From assembly GCA_035493955.1 (NCBI GenBank), contig DATJHI010000015.1:124001-188000 (forward strand): 64,000 nt of DNA. The letters run 5' to 3'. Positions 47,025 through 54,345 of this stretch are shown here, in pieces (the first letter of the stretch is position 1; each line of letters begins with the position of its first letter). Below the pieces are notes generated by a model. The model was given only the letters and a program-made list of their open reading frames with translations. It ran no database searches and was not told the origin of the DNA. A program made the translations under genes and the position numbers. The DNA is from NCED01 sp035493955. GTDB lineage: Bacteria; Pseudomonadota; Alphaproteobacteria; Caulobacterales; Caulobacteraceae.

Positions 47025-48310
47025 GCCTGATGGCCTTTGAAGGCGGAGCGGGGTCCGGCAAAACCCATTCCGTAATGGAGGAGCTCGCGGGCGAACTGAG
47101 CCGCGAGCCCCTCAAGGTGCATCAGCGAGTGCTTGCGCTCACGTTCATGCATGGGGCCAGACACAGGCTCGACGAGAAGCTTGAAGGGATTGGAAGCCTC
47201 CGGGGTCGCTACGACGCGATGACCATAGATAGCTTCGCCTGGACGATCTGCCGGCGCTGGCAATCGCGCTTGCGAGCTTATGGCCAGGAGCTGCCCGATC
47301 TCGAACAGGATGGCGCGTTCGATACCGTCTGTGGGTTGGCGGCGCGTCTTTTGGAGGATGCCGACGTCCGTAAATGGGTGACAGCCTCGTACCCTTACAT
47401 TCTGATCGATGAGGCGCAGGATTTGTTCGGGCCGCGCTTGGCGATGGTCGATCAGCTTCGGCTCGATGCCTGCGTGCTGCTTGCGTTCGATGATTTCCAA
47501 TGCCTCAACTCACGTAACCGGCCCGTTGCGGTTGTTGGTTGGATCGCAGAGCGTTGCCACCCGAAGGTTCTCCAGGGCTGCCGCCGGACGAACGTCACCG
47601 AACTTCTCCAGGCTGCAACTGAGATTCGCGACGGAAAGGCAATCGCGGCATCTGGATCGTCATTCCAAGTGAAGCTGGCACCTGGCGGCAAAACGGGGCC
47701 CGCGCTACCGGCGACCCTGGCCGCCTATGCCATGATGAAGACAGGAACGTTCGCGCTTTTGTCCCCGTCTCGGCCCGCCTCGTCGGCATACGTTCGCGAC
47801 ATTGTGGAAATGGTGAGAACGCAGAGTTTGGGAAAGGCAAAGAACGTCGGACCGTTCGACATCCGCTGGGAAGGCGCGGAAGAGGAGCCCATCAAGGCTC
47901 TCCGAATGCAGCTCCGCACCGCTGTCCGTCACGGCTTTCGAGAACTGGTACGGATGCTGTCCGATGCTGGATTTGCTGCCGCTGCACAAACAGCTCAGCA
48001 GCTCCGGCGACTACGAGCGGGGCGCGGACAAGAAGAGTTCGCGACCTCTGAGGTCGAGGCGCTCCTAGACCGGCAAATTGCTGTCGCCTCTCAATTCACC
48101 CGGCGGCCGGTTGGCCGGCGGCGGGCAATGACGATCCACCAAGCCAAAAATCGGGAGTTCGACCACGTCGTCGTACTGTGGCCGTTCCAGATCCCCCCGG
48201 ATGACGACGATAGACGGAGGCTCCTCTACAACGCGGTTACGCGCGCACGTCAGTCTTGCCTCGTACTCGTACAGGCACCCCCCCTTCTCGAGAAACCGCC
48301 CTTCGTTTGA
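47021..48310 (+). CDS. UvrD-like helicase (GajB-like)
   Basis: 429 residues. SF1 motifs: Walker A GGAGSGKTHS (8-17), motif II ILIDEAQD (130-134), motif V HQAKNREFDHVVVLWP (about 373), motif VI LLYNAVTRAR (about 401). The ATG overlaps the upstream stop, so the two are coupled. It is at the short end for GajB. Together with the upstream gene it forms the Gabija-like pair. Confidence 0.8.
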   Translation: MSLMAFEGGAGSGKTHSVMEELAGELSREPLKVHQRVLALTFMHGARHRLDEKLEGIGSLRGRYDAMTIDSFAWTICRRWQSRLRAYGQELPDLEQDGAFDTVCGLAARLLEDADVRKWVTASYPYILIDEAQDLFGPRLAMVDQLRLDACVLLAFDDFQCLNSRNRPVAVVGWIAERCHPKVLQGCRRTNVTELLQAATEIRDGKAIAASGSSFQVKLAPGGKTGPALPATLAAYAMMKTGTFALLSPSRPASSAYVRDIVEMVRTQSLGKAKNVGPFDIRWEGAEEEPIKALRMQLRTAVRHGFRELVRMLSDAGFAAAAQTAQQLRRLRAGRGQEEFATSEVEALLDRQIAVASQFTRRPVGRRRAMTIHQAKNREFDHVVVLWPFQIPPDDDDRRRLLYNAVTRARQSCLVLVQAPPLLEKPPFV

Positions 48311-48427
48311 AGGCTCGTACCGCCGCGAGCCTTGCGGTCTGGTTGCAGTTCGCCCCCCGCGACGCGCGCGAGATCGCGAGTTCTTTCGCTTTGGGGCGTG
48401 AAGATGCGCTCGGATTATACTTATCAG

Positions 48428-48979
48428 CTACACGGGGTTTATTTGGAAACTCTGAAGCCGCCACCCATCGTCATACAGGGCCATGACCGCTGTGCCGGTT
48501 ACCGTCCCCGAAGGCATGAGGCACGAACTCACATCCGGGTTTAATCCAAGCTTGGCGACATTGAGCTTTCCCACAAACTCTACCTGCTTCTGGCTGCTTG
48601 CGGGCGTCGCAGCCCGTACAGTTACCCCATCGGTGATGCCGGTAACCCGATCAACATCCATAGGCATTGGGGGAGAAAACTCAATCGCTAGACCTTCGTT
48701 GTCATTCCACCCCTTTATGAACGACCGACCATATGTAGTAAGGACGGTATTTGAGAAAAAACTTATCATTGAATTTCTGTTTGGGTCCCCCAAGACGCCG
48801 ACTTGGCGAAGGCACGCCTCACCTTCTTTTACCTTCGTTAGTTGAATATTTTGAATACTTAAGTTCGTTTGCTGCATCACCCGCATTGCAAGTGGGCGTG
48901 TAAGTTCTTTGGTCGCGGAGTTATCACCGCTACATCCCGCAACGCTCAGGGTCAGGACCAACAGGAGCCTTACTCTCAT
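48428..48979 (-). CDS. Putative lipoprotein
   Basis: 183 residues with lipobox LSVAGC at residues about 11-16, preceded by MRVRLLLVLT. The mature part includes a possible disulfide pair (CLRQ, CLMP). No recognised family. It uses less GC-rich codons than the core. It is convergent with the helicase. The start at 48979 is chosen for the signal peptide (a longer frame adds 36 residues). Confidence 0.55.
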   Translation of the reverse strand: MRVRLLLVLTLSVAGCSGDNSATKELTRPLAMRVMQQTNLSIQNIQLTKVKEGEACLRQVGVLGDPNRNSMISFFSNTVLTTYGRSFIKGWNDNEGLAIEFSPPMPMDVDRVTGITDGVTVRAATPASSQKQVEFVGKLNVAKLGLNPDVSSCLMPSGTVTGTAVMALYDDGWRLQSFQINPV

Positions 48980-49141
48980 TTCCATTTCCCTTATCAAGGA
49001 AGCGAGGACTGCACCCCTCCCTATCGTTGGGAAGAGTTTCGTGTTGCAGCACCAATTCCGACGATTTTTGGTGTGACCCGCCTCCATTCCTCGGGGCTAA
49101 AGCCACGGGCATCTGTGGGATACGTGCTGCGACCGAGAACG

Positions 49142-49164
49142 AGCCGGCCTCCAGAGCAGGCCGG
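49142..49164 (-). terminator. Hairpin after the Imm-like gene
   Basis: GCCGGCCT and AGGCCGGC pair around a 7-base loop, 17 bases beyond the leftward stop at 49181. The T-tract is weak, so it is only terminator-like. Confidence 0.45.
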
Positions 49165-49180
49165 CGATCGTGCGCTGGGA

Positions 49181-49585
49181 TTAATCCGCCGCCAGCTGGG
49201 TCGAGCTAGAACCCGGTCCGAGACGTTGCCGCGCAAGGACGGCGAACCGCCCCTCAGGGAACCGCACGAGGTATTCCTCGAGGGCGTCGGGGTTCCGCTT
49301 GTCCTCGATGCTGTCCCAGTGGATCGTGTCCGGATCGGCGAGTGGTTGCGCCGGACGCTCAGCCGGCGTGTTGTGCTGCGTCGTATTGACGACGACCGTC
49401 TGCACAGCTCCTCGGCCGCGCGGATCGGCAAGCGCCCAGATGAACGTCCAGATCCACCCGAATACGCTCCATCCGAAGATGATGTTCACCGCAGCGATTG
49501 CCGGAGCGTCCTTGTGCCCTCGCATAAAGGCGATGATGCTCGGAACCACATAGAGAACAAGAAGTATCAATATGCCCATGGCCAT
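49181..49585 (-). CDS. T4 Imm-like superinfection immunity protein with C-terminal extension
   Basis: About 134 residues. Residues ~3-50 match the superinfection immunity pattern: ILLVLYVVPSIIAFMRGH, AVNIIFGWSVFGWIWTFIWAL, two hydrophobic segments around a loop (in parts). T4 Imm blocks entry of DNA of a second phage. The extension ends in DALEEYLVRFPEGRFAVLARQRL, a helix pattern like bacterial TPR-type repeats. The palindrome TCTTCGCGAAGA lies about 20 bases upstream. ATGs at 49585 and 49579 are both possible. Confidence 0.7.
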   Translation of the reverse strand: MAMGILILLVLYVVPSIIAFMRGHKDAPAIAAVNIIFGWSVFGWIWTFIWALADPRGRGAVQTVVVNTTQHNTPAERPAQPLADPDTIHWDSIEDKRNPDALEEYLVRFPEGRFAVLARQRLGPGSSSTQLAAD

Positions 49586-49604
49586 AGGCGCCCCCACTTT
49601 TTCA

Positions 49605-49616
49605 TCTTCGCGAAGA
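49605..49616. promoter_or_regulatory. Perfect 12-bp palindrome upstream of the Imm-like gene
   Basis: TCTTCGCGAAGA, perfectly self-complementary, 20 bases before the predicted start. It may be an operator. Confidence 0.3.
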
Positions 49617-49662
49617 AATAAATGACCTTACGCTACAACCATATACAGCGGACCCGCCATTA

Positions 49663-50016
49663 TCATCTTGCACATGTATCTCGGCCGCCAGTGACGACCG
49701 ATCCGATAGTTTTTCCCGATTCCCAGGCTCCATTCGCTGCGGCGCCTTTCACGCCTCCGGCTAGTGACGCGACAGCTCCAGAAACATTGGCCGCGGCTCT
49801 GCCCGCGCAGACGACACCTATTGTGCGATCCAGTTGCTGATTTTGGCGGTTGATCTGTTGAATCCTCTGCTGATCTTTTTGCACTTGCGCATTCAGGCAG
49901 GTGGTTCGCGCAGCTCCTTGGTACCCCGCGCAGGGTGCCGAGCTTTGTGCCAAGGCTGTTGTTGCAACCAACGACCAAGCGAATACGGACGACGCGATCA
50001 AACGGGGCACAGGCAT
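49663..50016 (-). CDS. Small secreted/periplasmic protein
   Basis: 117 residues. Signal peptide (about 1-23, ending TALAQ), then a coiled coil (QVQKDQQRIQQINRQNQQLDR) and a glycine-rich hydrophobic region with four Cys. RBS AGAAGGAG is strong. Family unknown. It uses the same strand as the adjacent CsgG-like genes. Confidence 0.55.
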   Translation of the reverse strand: MPVPRLIASSVFAWSLVATTALAQSSAPCAGYQGAARTTCLNAQVQKDQQRIQQINRQNQQLDRTIGVVCAGRAAANVSGAVASLAGGVKGAAANGAWESGKTIGSVVTGGRDTCAR

Positions 50017-50088
50017 CTAGTTCTCCTTCTTCAATTCTTATGTTTCCAGAAGCGACACATTCCCCTCAAACAACAGTAGGCACTGCCT

Positions 50089-51012
50089 CTACGGCAGCTC
50101 CACGCGCGTAAGCCGGCGGCCATTCGCTGCTAGGTCGTCCGGTTCAATGACGCTGGCGATGCTCCCGACGGTGATGCGGGGACTGCCATCGCCGTCTAAC
50201 TGCGCGGTCGCGCCTTGCGGACCGGCGGCGGTGACGGTGTAGCGAGCGCTTGCTCCGCCATCGGGGCTCGTCACCTGCACAATGGTGCCGAGCGCCAGGA
50301 GTGGCGCGCCGTAGTTGAGCTGGATGGTGCGGCCTTCGCTCGCCGTCACCGACAAGGGCACGATGTGGAAGGCCACGAGCCGGGCGGTGGCGAGCGCCAC
50401 CTCATGCTGCAGCTCCGTGTAGAGCGCCTGTCCGGAGCGGGTGCTTGTAGTGTGGAAGCCGGAGACCTCGATGTTCGATCCGGTCTCAAGACGCTTCGTG
50501 AGGAGCCCGCCATACAGCGTGCGTCCTGAGGCTTCGCTCAGCTTCACGTCCATATTGACGAACATGTAGCTGGAAGAGATCGCGTAGCCGCTTCCGACGG
50601 CCGGCGTTGCGGGAGCGGGTCCGCCTTCGCTCACGTCCGAGATGCTGCCGGTGATGAGGTAGCGACCCCCGCGCGGCACGACGACGAACTTTCCCGAGGC
50701 CGCGAGCGCCGCCTCAAGGCTGGTGCGGATGGTGGCGAAGTGATCGATGCAGTCGTGGACAAGCCAGGTGCGCCAACTCGAAGCGGCGGCAATGAGATTA
50801 GGCGTCGCAAGGAGAGCGGATCTGCCGGCTGACTGCTGGTAGACCGTGCAGGCCTTTTGGCTTCCGATCGCGCCGATCGTGACGGTGGGCAATCGGCTCT
50901 GTGCCTTCGCAGGAACAGTCAGTCCGGCCGCGCCAAGAGCGAGAGCGCCCACGAGCGCAACCCGGCCAGCGCCACGGACGATCCGTGGTCGAAATGACAG
51001 GGGCGCTGTCAT
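50089..51012 (-). CDS. CsgG-operon companion, secreted protein
   Basis: 307 residues. Signal peptide ending PAKAQS. The region YLITGSISDVSEGG and SYMFVNMDVKLSEASGRTLYGG resembles the strand pattern of CsgG-like barrels, and the C-terminus is a beta-rich domain. Two conserved Cys appear in the N-terminal part. The start overlaps the stop of the CsgG-like gene (ATGA), so the two are coupled. Function unknown. Confidence 0.5.
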   Translation of the reverse strand: MTAPLSFRPRIVRGAGRVALVGALALGAAGLTVPAKAQSRLPTVTIGAIGSQKACTVYQQSAGRSALLATPNLIAAASSWRTWLVHDCIDHFATIRTSLEAALAASGKFVVVPRGGRYLITGSISDVSEGGPAPATPAVGSGYAISSSYMFVNMDVKLSEASGRTLYGGLLTKRLETGSNIEVSGFHTTSTRSGQALYTELQHEVALATARLVAFHIVPLSVTASEGRTIQLNYGAPLLALGTIVQVTSPDGGASARYTVTAAGPQGATAQLDGDGSPRITVGSIASVIEPDDLAANGRRLTRVELP

Positions 51013-51917
51013 CGGCGCTGCTGCTTCGACAGCGCCTGCACATCCTCGGCGCTCGCGGGCCGGACGATCGCACCAATCTGCGGCGCGGCAGCGAATTGGC
51101 TTATGGTGGCTGCGCGGGACACCCGGCCCGTGACCTCGGTCACCTTGATGAAGCCGAGCTTGGTCTCGTTACTAGCGATGACCTCTCCGGACGCGGGATC
51201 ACGGATCACGTCGCCCTTCGCATACACGCCGAAGATCGCGCCTGGCTGAACTGCCCCCTCGCCGTAGTTGAGGACCAACACCCCGTCGCCCTGCACAGCG
51301 GCGATCTGAATGGGGTAGATGGTCGTCACGAGCGCGGTAGCGACCTTGTCCGCTGCTGAGCGCATCAAGACCGCTTTGTCGATCTGCGCTTGGCCGCCGC
51401 AGGTCGTCGCGGATTTCTGCGTCTCGTTGATGCGCGTGACGTAGCGAACCTCGCCCGTACTCGCGTCGGTGATTTTGATGTCGACGCCGAGGGTGGCGTA
51501 GAGGTTGCCGCACGTCGGCGCTTGTCGGTTTTGCCCAGCGAGCATTCCCGCCAAGAGGCTGGACCCAAAATCGGCCTTCCCCGTCACGGACAGGGTCGTG
51601 ATCGTTCCATAGATGAGGTAGTCGGCGCCCTCGAACCCGCCGACTTTCCCAGGTGTGTTCGAGGTCACGAGGCCGGCTTTCGCGCGAGCCTGCTCCCCGA
51701 CGAGCGTCGCGAGGTGTTCGCGCTCGATCACCCGGAACTTGCTCGTGCTCTCGACCGCTGTCTCGATCATCGTCGAGAAGGTCTGGGAGGAGCCGCTGTT
51801 GGTGAGGTCCTCGATCTTATAGACGGCGACCACGGGTTTCTTGGTCTGGGCCCACAGCGCGGAGGGAACCCCGCACATCAGGGTCGCGCCCACCGCCAAC
51901 GTCAGTACCTTCCGCAT
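51009..51917 (-). CDS. CsgG-family secreted protein
   Basis: 302 residues. Signal peptide ending LWAQ. VAVYKIEDLTNSGSSQTFSTMIETAVESTSKFRVIEREHL and GADYLIYGTITTLS, LGVDIKITDASTGEVRYVTR match CsgG/HfaB-type outer-membrane proteins (in parts). There is no clear lipobox Cys at the signal cleavage site, unlike CsgG itself. In the element it is cotranscribed with the gene at 50089 and downstream of the Ner-like gene. Confidence 0.7.
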   Translation of the reverse strand: MRKVLTLAVGATLMCGVPSALWAQTKKPVVAVYKIEDLTNSGSSQTFSTMIETAVESTSKFRVIEREHLATLVGEQARAKAGLVTSNTPGKVGGFEGADYLIYGTITTLSVTGKADFGSSLLAGMLAGQNRQAPTCGNLYATLGVDIKITDASTGEVRYVTRINETQKSATTCGGQAQIDKAVLMRSAADKVATALVTTIYPIQIAAVQGDGVLVLNYGEGAVQPGAIFGVYAKGDVIRDPASGEVIASNETKLGFIKVTEVTGRVSRAATISQFAAAPQIGAIVRPASAEDVQALSKQQRR

Positions 51918-51935
51918 CCCGCCCCCGTGCCTCTC

Positions 51936-52217
51936 TCAGTTGCGCCGCATGTTCTGGCCTGCGACCCCATGACGCGCCTGTGGAGAAAGCGTATGGTGAT
52001 CCGATAAGTCGGATTCTTTCGCCCCTTCTCCGGAGGCCCGTTCGGTCTTGGCCAGCTCTTCAACGATGGCGGCGGCGGTCTTGCCGGCCGTGCGCCCCCG
52101 CAGCACGTCGCTCACGGAATCCTGCGGCAGGCCCTTTGCCCGTTCGAAGGCCTGCACGGAGCCGTACCGCTTGCGAAGCGCCGCCTTGATGTCTTCGCGA
52201 TGCCACTCCGACAGCAT
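51936..52217 (-). CDS. Ner-like DNA-binding protein
   Basis: 93 residues. WHREDIKAALRKRYGSVQAFERAKGLPQDSVSDVLRGRTAG (in parts) fits the Ner/Nlp helix-turn-helix family of phage Mu. It faces away from the CI-like gene, as in Mu-type lysogeny switches, and is upstream of the CsgG-like genes on the same strand. The ATG at 52217 is chosen since the long upstream frame is the shadow of the CI-like gene. Confidence 0.65.
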   Translation of the reverse strand: MLSEWHREDIKAALRKRYGSVQAFERAKGLPQDSVSDVLRGRTAGKTAAAIVEELAKTERASGEGAKESDLSDHHTLSPQARHGVAGQNMRRN

Positions 52218-52242
52218 CCGGTAGCCCCCGCCTAAATCCGAG

Positions 52243-52260
52243 TTCCCGGAAGGATATTCC
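52243..52260. promoter_or_regulatory. Palindromic operator-like sites between the divergent regulators
   Basis: TTCCCGGAA (52243-52251) overlaps GGAAGGATATTCC (GGAA-N5-TTCC, 52248-52260). Both are inverted repeats and lie between the two divergent regulator genes. A further perfect palindrome, ATGACGTCAT, lies at 52327-52336 over the start of the CI-like gene. Confidence 0.4.
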
Positions 52261-52334
52261 GATATATGCCACCCCGCAAGCGTCCAGTATCGTCCGAAGC
52301 AGCCAATGCGCCCCATTTTGGGGGTGATGACGTC

Positions 52335-52985
52335 ATGATGTTTCCGGCAAACCGGACCCCACGCCGGGATGCTGGCTTTGCGGCGCGGCTCCGCGACGCG
52401 CTGGAAGGCCGGGAAAAGATTTGGCTCGCCCGGATGACGGGCTACTCGACCAGCACCGTCGGCGACTACACGGCCGGGGTGATGCCCAGCGCCGAACGGG
52501 CCTTCAAAATCGCCGAGGTACTCGGCGTGGACCCCCAATGGCTCGTGACCGGCGTCTACGGTCGCCCGACCCTTGAGGAAGGATGGCGGCTCGTGCCGTA
52601 TCACTCGCTGACGGAGCTGAAGGAGCGTGGGTTCAGCGACACCGCGCCCCAGGTGCCGCTCAAGAGCGAATGGCTCGTCCAGACCTATGGCTCATCCCGC
52701 GACATCTGGATCACGGACATGCCGTCGAGCGCGTGGCCGCAGCTCGCCGCGGAGGGCGCCCCAATCGTCTGCCGGCACGTGCAGTCACTTTCCGATGGCG
52801 GGCTCTATCTGATCGAGCTCCGAGGTTTATTCACAGTGAGGCGCACCGAACTGCGCGCCGACGGCGCAGTGCTTCTTGGCGCAAGCCCCTCGGACGATCC
52901 GATGGATGCACCGTCTGTCGATGCGCGAGTGCCGCCGTGCATCACCGGTCGCGTGCTCGGCCCCCTGTTGGCGAAGACGCTCTAG
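52335..52985 (+). CDS. CI/LexA-like repressor with degenerate S24 domain
   Basis: About 216 residues. N-terminal HTH (GFAARLRDALEGREKIWLARMTGYSTSTVGDYTAG in parts), then a C-terminal S24-like domain (SSAWPQL, GGLYLIELRGLFTVRRTELRADGAVLLGAS). The usual VKR lysine of the S24 catalytic pair is Arg here, so autocleavage is doubtful. A start at 52266 is possible but would run through the operator-like sites. It is divergent from the Ner-like gene. Confidence 0.65.
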   Translation: MMFPANRTPRRDAGFAARLRDALEGREKIWLARMTGYSTSTVGDYTAGVMPSAERAFKIAEVLGVDPQWLVTGVYGRPTLEEGWRLVPYHSLTELKERGFSDTAPQVPLKSEWLVQTYGSSRDIWITDMPSSAWPQLAAEGAPIVCRHVQSLSDGGLYLIELRGLFTVRRTELRADGAVLLGASPSDDPMDAPSVDARVPPCITGRVLGPLLAKTL

Positions 52986-53086
52986 CTGAGCACCCCTCCT
53001 TTCCGGGAATGATTTCCGCACTTAGTTGCGGAAGACATCCGAGAAAAGACTGAAGTTCATAGGTGCCACCACAAATAGACTTTGTA

Positions 53087-53115
53087 TTTACAAAATAATC
53101 AATCCAGTATATAAA
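53087..53115 (+). promoter_or_regulatory. Sigma-70-type promoter for the 37-aa ORF
   Basis: TTTACA, 17 bases, TATAAA, in an AT-rich stretch. Predicted transcription start is about 53122, which leads into the small ORF at 53199 and its terminator. Confidence 0.55.
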
Positions 53116-53198
53116 AGGCATACCATTGCACTGACCTTGTTTTCCTTGGTGGTTGGAAGGCCCAAAATCTGGACCTTCCCACGGCCCGGGAGGACAAC

Positions 53199-53312
53199 TT
53201 GAGAGAGCTTCTGGTCTTTTCCCTTGTTGGGCTTATCTTGTGCGGCACCTATGCATTGGGGAGCAGCGCAAGGCCGGTCAACGCATGCCCAACAATGTCT
53301 ACAATCAATTGA
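53199..53312 (+). CDS. 37-aa hydrophobic peptide
   Basis: TTG start 5 bases after GGGAGG. The product begins RELLVFSLVGLILCGTYALG (hydrophobic, signal-anchor-like) and ends in a short polar tail. The stop at 53312 is 4 bases before an intrinsic terminator, and a good promoter lies upstream. No family; too short for homology. Confidence 0.5.
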   Translation: MRELLVFSLVGLILCGTYALGSSARPVNACPTMSTIN

Positions 53313-53315
53313 TTG

Positions 53316-53339
53316 GGGCCCGCCGATGGCGGGCCCTTT
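53316..53339 (+). terminator. Intrinsic terminator
   Basis: GGGCCCGCC, loop GAT, GGCGGGCCC, then TTT. It ends the rightward transcript carrying the 37-aa ORF. Confidence 0.85.
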
Positions 53340-53430
53340 AATTTACATTTATTCCATGTGTTGAATGATAATCTACTCAAACCATTTCTTAAAATTTCTT
53401 ACGTAATGCCTATATATAGCACCATCTCCA

Positions 53431-54219
53431 TTATTTTTGGCCGCCCGACCTTGCGGGTATAAGGGATTTTATCATTCGGAATCCAGAAAATACCAAACCC
53501 CCACAGACAACACCAACGATGATGCTCGCAAGCCTATAGCTCCACAACTCCGACCCCGCAAACAGAGCCGTAATAAATTCGCGCGCCATAACTATAGTTA
53601 TCGCCGCAAGGGCCATGGCGCAAACACCCTCTAGGTATGGTCCGGCTATCTCCCCTAGAATCCAATCGATCGCACTAAGAATTACTATACTCGCGAAAGT
53701 TGCTGAAATTATCCACAGCCACGTGGCGGGCCCCGCCGGCATGTACAAATAACTAGATATGACAGCATTCACCCCCAACGCGGGCGCAAGAAAGAATGCG
53801 AGTATGGCACCGCTAAGCGCAAGACAACCTTTGGCCGCGACCCCGCCACTTTTCGCGTTTCGCAACATAAGGTGAATACAAAGGCAAATGCTTGAGATGA
53901 CCAGTGCGAGCTCACCGACTATTGAGAACAACCCGAACGCCGCTCTCTGCGGTCCATCTAGCGCTAGGCTCCCAGGATGGGCCGCCTGAAATCCTGCCGC
54001 GTATCCTTCTTTTCGACCGGTTTCATATGAGGTCGTGATTTGTATCTTAAGCTTTTGCAATTCCGACTGGTGCGCGCGCTCCCGTGATGCATCTTGCTCA
54101 GCATGTTGCGCCGCCGCTTTCGTCGTAAGCTGCGAAAGTTGTTGTTTTTCCCACTCTGGATCAGTACAGGCGCAAAGACTGAAAACAGCCATAAGGATAA
54201 GCCATACGCGATGCTGCAT
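53431..54219 (-). CDS. Polytopic membrane lipoprotein-like protein
   Basis: About 262 residues. N-terminal hydrophobic segment with a lipobox-like FSLCAC near residue 19, a coiled coil (about 25-75), then four hydrophobic segments (about 95-245). Low GC and AT-rich codons compared with neighbours. ATG at 54219 has AGGGGAG; the frame to 54294 is less likely. Family unknown. Confidence 0.55.
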   Translation of the reverse strand: MQHRVWLILMAVFSLCACTDPEWEKQQLSQLTTKAAAQHAEQDASRERAHQSELQKLKIQITTSYETGRKEGYAAGFQAAHPGSLALDGPQRAAFGLFSIVGELALVISSICLCIHLMLRNAKSGGVAAKGCLALSGAILAFFLAPALGVNAVISSYLYMPAGPATWLWIISATFASIVILSAIDWILGEIAGPYLEGVCAMALAAITIVMAREFITALFAGSELWSYRLASIIVGVVCGGLVFSGFRMIKSLIPARSGGQK

Positions 54220-54345
54220 ATTCAAAGGCTCCCCTGAATTTAACTCTCCGCACTCTAGCGTACCGTGATAAAGGTGACCCGTCCAAATTCCCATCGTTGC
54301 GCACGATCTGATACTCGGACACCAGTCGATATCAGCGTGGTGTCG

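Noticed and set aside
53153..53341. 62-residue frame over the 37-aa ORF
   Set aside because: It runs through the terminator stem and lacks an RBS; the TTG-started frame at 53199 fits promoter, RBS and terminator.
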